NCBI GenBank assembly: GCA_016926735.1
Contig: JAFGOA010000215.1
Coordinates: 20,578 to 84,577 of the forward strand
Direction of reading: 5' to 3'
Source: Promethearchaeota archaeon
GTDB taxonomy: Archaea; Asgardarchaeota; Lokiarchaeia; Sigyniarchaeales; SOKP01
DNA: 64,000 bases
Shown here: positions 45,264 through 54,535 of the stretch, one piece after another
Numbering within the stretch: position 1 is the stretch's first letter
Layout: each line of letters opens with the position of its first letter
Program-made: the position numbers and the translations under genes
The notes under the pieces: model-generated
Databases searched by the model: none
The model's input: the letters and a program-made list of their open reading frames with translations, nothing else
Told to the model about the DNA's origin: nothing

Positions 45264-47570
45264 ATGAGAAAAGTAATCCCTTTACTAATATTTATTTTAA
45301 TTTTATTTTCTCTATATTCATTTTTTCCATTTTATAATAATTATATAAATAAAAGTAAATCGTTAAAATCATCATTAGTTAATCTTCCTGATAATAATCT
45401 TGAAATAAATTGGAATAATGGAACAAGTTCTTATCCCGATTTTGTTATTGATAATAACAATAATATTCATATAGTATGGTCGGATACTACTGAGGGTATA
45501 TGGGGTGATGATTCTGAAATAATGTACCAATTGCTAATTGATCAACCAAGTGGAGAAAATACAAGAATTATATCAGATGGGTTTGGAGGATGGTATGGTA
45601 ATGAAGGGAATAGTGTTGTACCTAAAATTGCTATTGATCATAATGAAAAACTCCATGCTGTTTGGGAAGATAATTCTGAGGGTCTTTGGGGTACGGATTA
45701 TGAAATAATGTATGCATCATCTGAAGATGGAATCTCATGGTCAAATACTACTGTAATATCAGATGGATATGGGGGATATTTTTGGAATAATGGATCTAGC
45801 TATAGTCCTTCAATTACTATAGATAATAATAATAAAATTCATGTCGTTTGGTATGATTATACTGAGGGTCCCTGGGGAGGGGATTATTCTGATTCAGAAA
45901 TAATGTATGTATCATCTGAAGATGGGATCTCATGGTCAAATGCTACTGTAATATCAGATGGATATGGGGGATATTATTGGAATACTGGATGGAGTGAAAG
46001 CCCTGTAATAGCTAATGATAACAATAATAAGATTTATATAATATGGAGTGATTATACTGAGGGAATTTGGGGTTATGATCAAGATATAGTATACGTTTCA
46101 TCAATAGATGGAATTTCATGGTCAAATGTTTCTCTAATTTCTGATGATTTAACAGATTGGAATAATCGAGATAGTATCTCTCCAGATATAATGATAGATA
46201 ATACGAATACTCTCCATGTTGTATGGAGTGATGATACAGATGGAATTTGGGGTACTGATAGAGAAATAATGTATGCATCATCAATAGATGGAATTTTATG
46301 GTCAAATGCTACAGTTATTTCAGATGGATATAGTGGATATTATTGGAATAATAACAATAGTTATAGTCCTAGTCTTTCTTTAGATAATATTAATACTCCT
46401 CATGTTGTGTGGAGTGATGATACAGATGGAATTTGGGGTACTGATAGAGAAATTATGCATGTTTCTTTGGTTATTGGAATTTTATGGTCAAATGCTACAG
46501 TTATTTCAGATGGATATAATGGATATTATTGGAACGATGGGGCAAGTAATAGTGCCAAAATTGCATTTGATAATGATAATAACATCCATATTATATGGAG
46601 TGATGATACAGATGGAAATTGGGGTATTGATAGAGAAATTATGCATGTTTTTTCCTCTGATGGATTGACTTGGACAAATATCACCATTTTATCTGATCAA
46701 TTGAGCTCACTTAATTATAATTCTAACAATATATACGAATTCTTTTTTCAATTTAATCTTATATTTTCTTCAATTTTACTAGGATTACTTATATTAATAT
46801 CATTATTACGGAAAAAATTAAAAAAGAACCAGAAATCAATTCAAAATTTAGCTATTGTAGACATTTCATCTATTACTCTATCTACAACAATAGCTATACC
46901 GCAAGTACTTCAAATTCAATATAATTCTTCTTTAATTGTTGGAAATAATTTAATTAATCTTCTGATTCTTATATTTCCATATTTTATCTTAATTTTATGT
47001 CTAATTATAATCATCTTATCAATAATTTCTTTAGTTATATCTTTAGATGAATATAGTAGATATATAAAAAAAAAACAAATTTATATCAAAAATCACCCTA
47101 ATCTTGATTTTGAAGATATTTTTGAGAACTATAATAGAAGGAAAATTATTAAATTAATTCTTGCAGAACCAGGAATTCATTATAATGACTTATTAAGAAA
47201 ATGTGATTTATACCCTGGTCAATTACAATGGCATTTGAATGTTCTATTAGAATTTTGTATTATTAAAAAAGATAAAATTAGTAATTTTACAATATTTCTA
47301 CCTAATATACAAGATTTATCTATTGATGATTATGGAAGCAAATTAGTTAAATCTAAAACTAGTTTAGACATATTAGATTTGATTGAGAAAAACCCTGGTA
47401 TTATTTCATCAACTTTAGCTGAAAATTTGGACCTAAAGAAAAATACTATTTCATATCATATTAATAAGTTGAAAAAGAAGAAAATAATTAGATCTGTCAA
47501 AAGAGGAAGAGAATTAAAAATATTTTTAAATGAAGATAGTTCGAAAAATGAACCTCAAATCTTTATATAG
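45264..47570 (+). CDS. Second propeller-membrane-winged-helix regulator
   Basis: 768 residues, the same architecture as the preceding gene and clearly its tandem paralog. N-terminal signal helix, seven propeller repeats (each with I-H-V-V-W-S-D-D-T-D-G and E-I-M-Y/H), membrane segments near 500-600, then two winged-helix domains (I-L-A-E-P-G-I-H-Y-N-D-L-L then L-Q-W-H-L-N-V-L-L; and E-K-N-P-G-I-I-S-S-T-L-A then S-Y-H-I-N-K-L). Some repeats are nearly identical at the DNA level (around 46210-46640), which points to recent repeat amplification. The C-terminus carries about 20 extra residues. The target and ligand are unknown. Confidence 0.82.
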   Translation: MRKVIPLLIFILILFSLYSFFPFYNNYINKSKSLKSSLVNLPDNNLEINWNNGTSSYPDFVIDNNNNIHIVWSDTTEGIWGDDSEIMYQLLIDQPSGENTRIISDGFGGWYGNEGNSVVPKIAIDHNEKLHAVWEDNSEGLWGTDYEIMYASSEDGISWSNTTVISDGYGGYFWNNGSSYSPSITIDNNNKIHVVWYDYTEGPWGGDYSDSEIMYVSSEDGISWSNATVISDGYGGYYWNTGWSESPVIANDNNNKIYIIWSDYTEGIWGYDQDIVYVSSIDGISWSNVSLISDDLTDWNNRDSISPDIMIDNTNTLHVVWSDDTDGIWGTDREIMYASSIDGILWSNATVISDGYSGYYWNNNNSYSPSLSLDNINTPHVVWSDDTDGIWGTDREIMHVSLVIGILWSNATVISDGYNGYYWNDGASNSAKIAFDNDNNIHIIWSDDTDGNWGIDREIMHVFSSDGLTWTNITILSDQLSSLNYNSNNIYEFFFQFNLIFSSILLGLLILISLLRKKLKKNQKSIQNLAIVDISSITLSTTIAIPQVLQIQYNSSLIVGNNLINLLILIFPYFILILCLIIIILSIISLVISLDEYSRYIKKKQIYIKNHPNLDFEDIFENYNRRKIIKLILAEPGIHYNDLLRKCDLYPGQLQWHLNVLLEFCIIKKDKISNFTIFLPNIQDLSIDDYGSKLVKSKTSLDILDLIEKNPGIISSTLAENLDLKKNTISYHINKLKKKKIIRSVKRGRELKIFLNEDSSKNEPQIFI

Positions 47571-47645
47571 AAAAAAAATTTGTTTTTTTATGAATAGAAT
47601 TTTAGAATTTAGATTTAATTTATTGAATATAAAAGAGGGAAATGA

Positions 47646-49982
47646 ATGACAATGCAGAAAAGGATGTACAAGTTAAGATTAATATTGTTATTATTGATAA
47701 TTGGAATAACAAGTTTAGCTTTTATTTCAAATACAATTCTTTCAAATCATAAGATAGATAATATTGAAAATATTGTAGAATTAAGACAAAATATACTTGA
47801 GCGTACTAATTATACTGTCATTTCTGATGGATATGGAGGGGTATATTGGAATCGTCGTTCTTGCGATACTCCTTCAATGGCAATTGATAATGAAGGAAAA
47901 CTTCATGCTGTCTGGGATTGTTATATGGAGGAACAATGGGGTACTGATTATGAAATATTATATGCAAGCTCAATTGATGGAACTTCATGGTCTAATGTCA
48001 CCGTTATTTCGGACGATTATACATTATGGAACACAGGTTCTAGTACAGATCCAGAAATTGTAGCAGATCATAATAATAATCTTCATGTAATATGGCAAGA
48101 TACAACTCATGGACCTTGGGGTGATTATTATGAAATTATGTATGCAAATTATACCCAAGGGATAGGATGGTCTAATGCAACTGTTATTTCTGATGGATAT
48201 GAAGGATATTATTGGCATAATAGTATTGCATATGGTAAAGACATTACAGTGGATTCTAATAATAATCTACATGTAGTTTGGGGTGATGAAACAGAAGGTA
48301 TATGGGGAGATGATGGAGAAATTATGTATGTAAATTATATTCAAGGAATCGGTTGGTCAAATATAACGATTATTTCTGATGATGAGACTCATTGGAATAA
48401 CGGTACTAGTAACGACCCCACAATTGCAATTGATTCTTTTGATAAAATACATGTAATGTGGAATGATTATACGCATGGATCTTGGGGAGAAAGTGGGGTA
48501 GTAATGTATGCTTCCTCATCAAATGGAAGCTCTTGGTCAGATGTAACTGTAATGTATGATTTAGGTCTTGAATACACTACTGGTGCTGCACCTGATATGT
48601 GTGCTGATGAAAAGGGAAATATTCATATTGCTTTGATGGGTGGTTATGGATTTGATAGTAATCTATATTATATTTCTCACAATGAAATAGAAGGCTGGAG
48701 CGCCCCCGTTTGTTTTACAGAGGATTCTAGTGATTGGATTACGTCCAGTTCAGATTTCCAACCATCTATATCTGTCGATAATTTTGGAACTGTTCATCTT
48801 GCATTTACTTATGCCACATTTGAGAGTGCGTATGATAATGATTTAGAGATTCGATATCGTGCATATAATGAAGATTTTGGATTAACACCTTCTCAATTAC
48901 TCTCTGATGGTTTTGGTGGAGATTATTATTCTAGTTCAAGGGATTCATATCCATCACTTGTTACTGATACTGATGGTAAAGCTCATGTGATATGGGTTGG
49001 TAGAAGACCCGGAGTTTGGATGGAAGCGTATGAATACGAAATCTTCTATTGCAATATTGTTGATCTACCTAATTTAGACTCTCCTGAAGATATTACTTAT
49101 GAACAAGATATGACGGGTTATTCAATAACATGGAATCCCTCCGGAATTAATCCAAATAATTATACAATTAAAGAAGGAGATACTATTGTTCAGACTGGAA
49201 ATTGGAATAATAGTTCACCGATTAATGTACCTATTGACGGATTAAGCTATGGTTCCTATAGTTATACAATTAACATCACTAATATGCCAGGTAAATATAA
49301 TACAGATACAATTACTGTAAATGTTTTGGAACCTCTTAATCCAGAAATATCTGAACCTTTAGATCTTACATTTGAAGAGGGCGAAACTGATCGTTCTATA
49401 TTTTGGACAGCAACAGATCTAAATGCAAATAATTATACAATATCAAATGGGACTGATATAATTAAGATAGGAAATTGGATATCTGGCATTTTAATTGAAT
49501 TTGAACTTGGAGCAATAGAAGAAGGTAGTTACAATTATGATATAATTGTTTATGATAAAGGTGGTCATTCATCTTCAGATTCTGTGTCTGTAAATGTTTT
49601 AGAACCTCATGATCCAACAATATCTCATCCTGATGATTTTAGTTATACTCAATATACCAAAGGAAATACAATTTCTTGGACTGCATCTGATCAATTTCCA
49701 GATAATTACAGACTCACCAGAAATGGGAGTAATATTGAAAGTCATAGCTGGATTTCAGATGTCCCAATTATAATTAATATTGATAACCTTCCAGATGGAT
49801 TATACTTATATCAGATATATGTTTATGATAAAGCAGGTCATTCAACTATGGATTCTGTATATGTTCTTGTTAATGCATCTGATAAACCCAATACAATATC
49901 ATTAGGTTTTCTTCCAATAGGTATAACTTTAGTTGGAATAATCGTTTTTATAGCTTATATGAAACGTAAAATTAAAATTTAA
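47646..49982 (+). CDS. Cell-surface propeller protein with three Ig-like domains and C-terminal anchor
   Basis: 778 residues. Signal helix, then seven repeats related to those of the two preceding receptors but more diverged (blades 5-7 have lost the D-D-T-D-G loop). Three tandem domains of about 85 residues follow (each ending V-N-V-L-E-P or similar, with Y-T-I-x-x-G and G-x-Y-x-Y-x-I), an Ig/cadherin-like fold. One C-terminal membrane helix (I-G-I-T-L-V-G-I-I-V-F-I-A-Y) and a short basic tail end the protein. There is no DNA-binding part. It lies 75 bases after the second receptor and could be a co-expressed ligand-binding partner or surface layer component. Confidence 0.78.
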   Translation: MTMQKRMYKLRLILLLLIIGITSLAFISNTILSNHKIDNIENIVELRQNILERTNYTVISDGYGGVYWNRRSCDTPSMAIDNEGKLHAVWDCYMEEQWGTDYEILYASSIDGTSWSNVTVISDDYTLWNTGSSTDPEIVADHNNNLHVIWQDTTHGPWGDYYEIMYANYTQGIGWSNATVISDGYEGYYWHNSIAYGKDITVDSNNNLHVVWGDETEGIWGDDGEIMYVNYIQGIGWSNITIISDDETHWNNGTSNDPTIAIDSFDKIHVMWNDYTHGSWGESGVVMYASSSNGSSWSDVTVMYDLGLEYTTGAAPDMCADEKGNIHIALMGGYGFDSNLYYISHNEIEGWSAPVCFTEDSSDWITSSSDFQPSISVDNFGTVHLAFTYATFESAYDNDLEIRYRAYNEDFGLTPSQLLSDGFGGDYYSSSRDSYPSLVTDTDGKAHVIWVGRRPGVWMEAYEYEIFYCNIVDLPNLDSPEDITYEQDMTGYSITWNPSGINPNNYTIKEGDTIVQTGNWNNSSPINVPIDGLSYGSYSYTINITNMPGKYNTDTITVNVLEPLNPEISEPLDLTFEEGETDRSIFWTATDLNANNYTISNGTDIIKIGNWISGILIEFELGAIEEGSYNYDIIVYDKGGHSSSDSVSVNVLEPHDPTISHPDDFSYTQYTKGNTISWTASDQFPDNYRLTRNGSNIESHSWISDVPIIINIDNLPDGLYLYQIYVYDKAGHSTMDSVYVLVNASDKPNTISLGFLPIGITLVGIIVFIAYMKRKIKI

Positions 49983-49992
49983 TAACTTTCTT

Positions 49993-50370
49993 TTAATTTT
50001 CTTTTTTTATTTTCAATTCTTTAAAATTAATAATAAGTTTTTCTATATTTAGTTTCCAGATTTTTTCAGGAGCCTTTCCTTGTTCACTTGCTCTATATCC
50101 TTCTAATTTAATTATATTTACCGATTCTAATTCTCTTAAATGATAATATAAAGAACATTTCTTTAATCTTTTTTCATCTCGACCATCACATAGATTTTGG
50201 GATATATTTTCCTTTTCTTTATTATCTTTTATAATTTTATTCAATCTCAGAAGAATCTCTATTGAGCTTAATGGACCTTCCCTCAATATCTTAATTATAA
50301 TCCATTTAATCGAGTAATGTAATGCTTTCATATATTCATAAGTTTCATCTATTCCAATTTCTTTAATCAT
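49993..50370 (-). CDS. Winged-helix repressor-like regulator of the adjacent ABC exporter
   Basis: 125 residues. A helical start (Y-M-K-A-L-H-Y-S-I-K-W-I-I-I-K-I-L-R-E-G-P-L-S-S-I-E-I-L shape) is followed by a winged helix (C-S-L-Y-Y-H-L-R-E-L-E) and a wing (G-K-A-P-E-K-I-W-K-L). It is divergent from the ABC ATPase across an imperfect 14-bp dyad at 50434-50468. Regulation of its own gene and the exporter is the simplest reading. Confidence 0.75.
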   Translation of the reverse strand: MIKEIGIDETYEYMKALHYSIKWIIIKILREGPLSSIEILLRLNKIIKDNKEKENISQNLCDGRDEKRLKKCSLYYHLRELESVNIIKLEGYRASEQGKAPEKIWKLNIEKLIINFKELKIKKEN

Positions 50371-50433
50371 TTTCTTCTCATTAATCTCTTAATATTCGCT
50401 ATACAAAAAAAAAAGAAATATTTAAATAAAAAC

Positions 50434-50468
50434 TTTCACTTGTTAAAAATAATATTTAACTAATGAAA
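50434..50468. promoter_or_regulatory. Imperfect dyad operator for the ABC exporter
   Basis: TTTCACTTGTTAAA (50434-50447) and TTTAACTAATGAAA (50455-50468), identical in 12 of 14 positions as inverted repeats, spacer 7 bases. It lies beside a TATA-like CTTATATTTAAT before the ATPase gene. Predicted site of the neighbouring winged-helix protein. Confidence 0.5.
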
Positions 50469-50504
50469 ACTTATATTTAATAAATAAAGAAATTAAATTC
50501 TGCT

Positions 50505-51527
50505 ATGAAAATAATTGAATTAGAACATTTATCAAAACATTTTAAAGTATTAGAAAGGAGAGAAGGATTAAAAGGAATAGTAAAGGATCTTTTTAAACCG
50601 AGACACAAAATCGTTAAAGCTGTTAATGGTATTTCTATGGATATTAATCAAGGAGAAATAGTTGGATTTGTAGGCCCTAATGGAGCAGGAAAATCAACAA
50701 CGATTAAAATGTTGTCAGGAGTTCTTAAACCCACTTCGGGTAATTTGTTAATTAATAATTATTTACCATATAAGCAAAGAAAGGATTATGTAAAAAACAT
50801 TGGAGTAGTTATTGGAAATAGGACAATGTTATGGTGGGATTTAGCTGTAATTGAATCTTTTAAACTTTTGAAAGAGATTTATCAGATTAGTGATGAGGTT
50901 TATAAGGAAAATTTAGAACTATACAACAAATTCTTTAATTTAAATGCATTATATTCTACTCCTGTGAGAAAACTTTCATTGGGTCAAAAAATGCTATGTG
51001 AAATTGCTGCATCTTTTTTACACAACCCTAAATTAATATTTTTGGATGAACCTACAATAGGGTTAGATGTTGCTGTCAAAGAAAAAGTTAGAAAATTGAT
51101 TATTAGCCTTAATAAAATAAAAAAAACAACAATTATCCTCACTACTCATGATATTGGAGATATCGAAGAATTATGTCAAAGAATCATTTTAATTGACCAC
51201 GGTAAACTCATTTATGATGGTAGCATAAGAAAATTTAATCAAATTTTCGGTGCATATAGAACACTAACATTAGAATTAGGAAATATCGATGAAATTTCTA
51301 TAGAAAATATAAATAAAGAAATCGATGAGGTATTCAAACCAAAAGAACCAATTATTCTTAAAAAGAAAGAGAATATTTGGTTAACTCTCACTATTAACCA
51401 AGATGATATTAAATTAATGGATATATTTAATTTTTTGATGAAGAAATTTCCTGTAAAAGATATAAAAATAGAAGAAATAGAACTAGAGCGAGTAATCAAG
51501 GAAGTTTACGAAGGAGGATTAAAATAA
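50505..51527 (+). CDS. ABC transporter ATP-binding protein (ABC-2 exporter type)
   Basis: 340 residues. Walker A G-P-N-G-A-G-K-S-T near 56-64, Q-loop region, signature L-S-L-G-Q-K-M near 158, Walker B L-I-F-L-D-E-P-T, and the switch histidine in T-T-H-D. The long N-terminal and C-terminal parts resemble the COG4586 group that pairs with DUF990-type permeases. Two permease genes follow directly (ATG immediately after the stop). The substrate is unknown; relatives export drugs, lipids or polymers. Confidence 0.9.
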   Translation: MKIIELEHLSKHFKVLERREGLKGIVKDLFKPRHKIVKAVNGISMDINQGEIVGFVGPNGAGKSTTIKMLSGVLKPTSGNLLINNYLPYKQRKDYVKNIGVVIGNRTMLWWDLAVIESFKLLKEIYQISDEVYKENLELYNKFFNLNALYSTPVRKLSLGQKMLCEIAASFLHNPKLIFLDEPTIGLDVAVKEKVRKLIISLNKIKKTTIILTTHDIGDIEELCQRIILIDHGKLIYDGSIRKFNQIFGAYRTLTLELGNIDEISIENINKEIDEVFKPKEPIILKKKENIWLTLTINQDDIKLMDIFNFLMKKFPVKDIKIEEIELERVIKEVYEGGLK

Positions 51528-52337
51528 ATGCTAAATAAATATAAAAAATATTTTTTAATAACAAAAAATAGTATACTCACTACTGCTACTTATCGCTTTC
51601 ATTTTTTCTTTTCTATAATTAGTTCAATTCTTTATTTTATTATATATTATTTTTTATGGTATTCGATTTATAATAGCTCGGGTAATACAATTCTTAATGG
51701 AATGACTTTTTCTCAAGTAATTGTTTATATTTGTTTAGCATATTCTATTTTTATTTTATTTAAGACTTGGACTGAATGGGGTATATCTAGAAATATTATT
51801 TCAGGACAAATAATGATGGATCTAGTAAAACCTTATAATTTTCATCAAGCAAACTTAGCTAACGCTCTAGGATTTGTATTATTTAATTTTATTTGTATCA
51901 CAATTCCAGTTTTTTTAATTATTTTTACGATGTTTAATTCAACTATAATTTTTGGTATAAATTTAATATTTTTTGCTATCTCCCTCTGTTTTGCATTTTT
52001 AATTAGTTTTAGTATTGATTATTCAATAGGATTGACGTCTTTTTATACTGAATCTATCTGGGGAATAAGTATAACCAAGGAAGTTGTTATAATGGCTTTA
52101 TCTGGAACATTAATACCTTTATCTTTTTTTCCAGATTCTATAGAATTAATATTAAAATTCCTACCTTTCGCTGCAATGTATCACATACCAGTAAACATAG
52201 TAATAAATTCAACATTAAGTATACTAGATTATTTTATTATGTTCTCTATACAACTTTTCTGGATTATATTTTTAATTATTTTGAATAAATATTTTTTTAA
52301 ACACGCAATTAAGGTTGTAACTATAAATGGAGGATGA
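51528..52337 (+). CDS. ABC-2 type permease subunit 1
   Basis: 269 residues with about six hydrophobic segments. It begins directly at the ATPase stop, behind GGAGGA. The fold and position match the DUF990/COG4587 permeases that work as heterodimers with a second permease. R-F-H-F-F-F-S-I-I in the first helix region and the acidic cytoplasmic loop (G-Q-I-M-M-D-L-V-K-P) are family features. The stop codon overlaps the Shine-Dalgarno of the next gene. Confidence 0.82.
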   Translation: MLNKYKKYFLITKNSILTTATYRFHFFFSIISSILYFIIYYFLWYSIYNSSGNTILNGMTFSQVIVYICLAYSIFILFKTWTEWGISRNIISGQIMMDLVKPYNFHQANLANALGFVLFNFICITIPVFLIIFTMFNSTIIFGINLIFFAISLCFAFLISFSIDYSIGLTSFYTESIWGISITKEVVIMALSGTLIPLSFFPDSIELILKFLPFAAMYHIPVNIVINSTLSILDYFIMFSIQLFWIIFLIILNKYFFKHAIKVVTINGG

Positions 52338-52341
52338 GTGA

Positions 52342-53142
52342 ATGCTTAGAAATCTTATATTTTATTTAAAATTATATTTTAAAATAACAGGCCAATACAT
52401 AAAAGCACGTATGCAATATAGAACAGACTTTCTTATAAGTATCATTGGAATAATTTTTACTAATATAATCGGTATTCTATTCCTATGGGTTTTATCTCTT
52501 TCAATACCAAGTATCGGTAAATGGAAAATTGATCATCTTATGTTCTTGTATGGATTTTCTCTATTAGCCGTGACTCCTTTGCAATTATTTTTTGATCATA
52601 TATGGATGTTAAGATATCGATTGCAGGAAGGAGAATTTATAAAATACTATCTAAAACCACTAAATTCTATGTTCTATTATATTTCAGAAGTTTTTGATCT
52701 TAAAGGATTGGGGCAATTAGGATTTTCAATAGGAATTTTAATATATTCTTCCATTAAAATAGGATTTGAATGGACATTTCTGATTGTTATTATCTTTATC
52801 TTATTATTATTCAGTGCTTCTCTGATAATGATTTCTCTAATGATTATTGCTGCTTCCACAGCATTTTGGATTACAAATTCATATTCTGTTCTAGCTTTCG
52901 TGTTCAATTTTAAAGATTTTTCAAAATATCCGTTATCTATATTTAATACAATCTTTAGATATTTTTTTACATTTGTAATTCCTATTGGATTTGTAGCCTT
53001 TTATCCAACAACCCTTTTGGTATTTCCCGAAGATATAAATGCGACTATCATTTTATCACCCTTTATTGGAATTGCATTATTTATTTTAGCTTATTCAATT
53101 TGGAAAAAAGGAATGAATAATTGGTCAGGGACGGGGACATAA
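52342..53142 (+). CDS. ABC-2 type permease subunit 2
   Basis: 266 residues with six hydrophobic segments. The N-terminal R-M-Q-Y-R-T-D-F-L and G-E-F-I-K-Y-Y-L-K-P loop are typical of the COG3694 partner permease. Its ATG is 4 bases after the previous stop, so ATPase and both permeases are one operon. Together they make an ATPase-permease heterodimer export complex. Confidence 0.82.
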   Translation: MLRNLIFYLKLYFKITGQYIKARMQYRTDFLISIIGIIFTNIIGILFLWVLSLSIPSIGKWKIDHLMFLYGFSLLAVTPLQLFFDHIWMLRYRLQEGEFIKYYLKPLNSMFYYISEVFDLKGLGQLGFSIGILIYSSIKIGFEWTFLIVIIFILLLFSASLIMISLMIIAASTAFWITNSYSVLAFVFNFKDFSKYPLSIFNTIFRYFFTFVIPIGFVAFYPTTLLVFPEDINATIILSPFIGIALFILAYSIWKKGMNNWSGTGT

Positions 53143-53216
53143 CCAACTCTAATAATTAAAAATTTAAAAAATTATTATCTAATATATTTTTTGATTTAAT
53201 TTGATGAATATAATAA

Positions 53217-53618
53217 TTGAAAAAAAAAAAGAATAAATTATTATTTTGGATTAATATTATCCTTTCTTTATTTATAATTGGAGAAGTTTTAGCTCTAACA
53301 ATAGGAATGCATTTATCATTTAAAGAAAATAGTAATTGGTTTACTTTTAAAAATTACTTAATTTTATCTATAGACATAATTATGGGATTTATTTTAATTA
53401 TATACACTCTTAAAGACAGTGATAATAATTATTTAATCTATATCATTGTTGTTTCTTTAATTATAATAATATCACATTTATATCGTGATATAGAGTATTT
53501 TTATAACATTTCAGATAAATTTTATTTCAATATACAATTACTTATTGTTAATAATTTAAAATTTATACTTTCAATTATCTGTCTGAGCTCAGCGATATTT
53601 ATTCATATGAATAATTAA
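53217..53618 (+). CDS. Small four-helix membrane protein
   Basis: 133 residues, four hydrophobic segments, basic start M-K-K-K-K-N-K. It begins at TTG in a run of eleven A residues, so the start is uncertain. It lies 75 bases after the ABC permeases and may be an accessory gene of that exporter. No family recognised. Confidence 0.5.
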   Translation: MKKKKNKLLFWINIILSLFIIGEVLALTIGMHLSFKENSNWFTFKNYLILSIDIIMGFILIIYTLKDSDNNYLIYIIVVSLIIIISHLYRDIEYFYNISDKFYFNIQLLIVNNLKFILSIICLSSAIFIHMNN

Positions 53619-53744
53619 GTTCTTAGATATAATAAAAGACTGAAAAGATTAAACTTTTAAGAAATTAAATATTTTTCGAAGTAAGTAAAATAAATTTTAA
53701 GCTTAGTTTTAAGTTTATTATTATTTCAAAGAAGTGAATAAATT

Positions 53745-54377
53745 ATGGCTCATAAACGACCTTGGCAATGTTATCGAAAATGGAATAGAAGGCCTTTTCA
53801 GCATAAACGTTCTTCTAATCACAGAAGGGAATACGCTCGTGGAGGTACACAAGCTAAAATACAAAGATATTGGGGAGGAAATAAAGATATTTCTTGGGAA
53901 GACTGGGAAATCATTGTTGGTCTTAAATGTGAAGAAAAAGTGCAAATTTCTAGTAATGCTTTAGAAGCAATAAGGATTGCCGTTAATAGTGCCTTAGAGA
54001 AGAAGATTGGCAGGCAACAATTTAGATTCCGTGTAAGATCTAAACCACATCAGAAATATAGAGAAAATAGGATGTTAGCTTTTGCTGGAGCAGATAGAGT
54101 TCAATCTGGTATGAGAAATTCTTTTGGACGTTCAACTGGAGTATGCGCTCGAGTTAGAGCTGGACAAATAATTTTAGACGTAGGTGTCAATTTAAAAAAC
54201 TTACCAATAGTTAAAGATCGTTTAAGAGTTGCTTCTATGAAAGTACCTTGTGGTTGTCAGACCGTACTTTTACATTATAAAGCCCCTGAATTCTTAAAAA
54301 GATCTGGACTTCCTTTATACAATGATAAAAAACGTCAAGAAATATCACTTTATAGTTTAGCCTCAAATGAAAGCTAA
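53745..54377 (+). CDS. rpl10e: Large ribosomal subunit protein uL16 (archaeal L10e)
   Basis: 210 residues with the archaeal/eukaryotic L10e signature (K-R-P-W-Q-C-Y-R-K-W at the start; R-V-R-S-K-P-H-Q-K-Y-R-E-N-R; G-A-D-R-V-Q-S-G-M-R-N-S-F-G). It binds 23S rRNA near the peptidyl transferase region. It supports an archaeal origin for the window. It stands alone, not in a ribosomal operon. Confidence 0.97.
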   Translation: MAHKRPWQCYRKWNRRPFQHKRSSNHRREYARGGTQAKIQRYWGGNKDISWEDWEIIVGLKCEEKVQISSNALEAIRIAVNSALEKKIGRQQFRFRVRSKPHQKYRENRMLAFAGADRVQSGMRNSFGRSTGVCARVRAGQIILDVGVNLKNLPIVKDRLRVASMKVPCGCQTVLLHYKAPEFLKRSGLPLYNDKKRQEISLYSLASNES

Positions 54378-54535
54378 ATTAAGAAATTTTTTTTATTTTT
54401 AATATTAATTCTATTAACTCTTAAAAGAACTAGTTTCTTTGCGAATTATTTATTAGTTAAGTATATTATATAATTAGACTTATTATAAATATAAATAATT
54501 AATTTAAAAAGCTAATTTTTCCATTTTATAAGATA

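Noticed and set aside
53721..53945. Antisense and offset frames at the start of the uL16 gene
   Set aside because: uL16 is unambiguous in its own frame; these are shadows.
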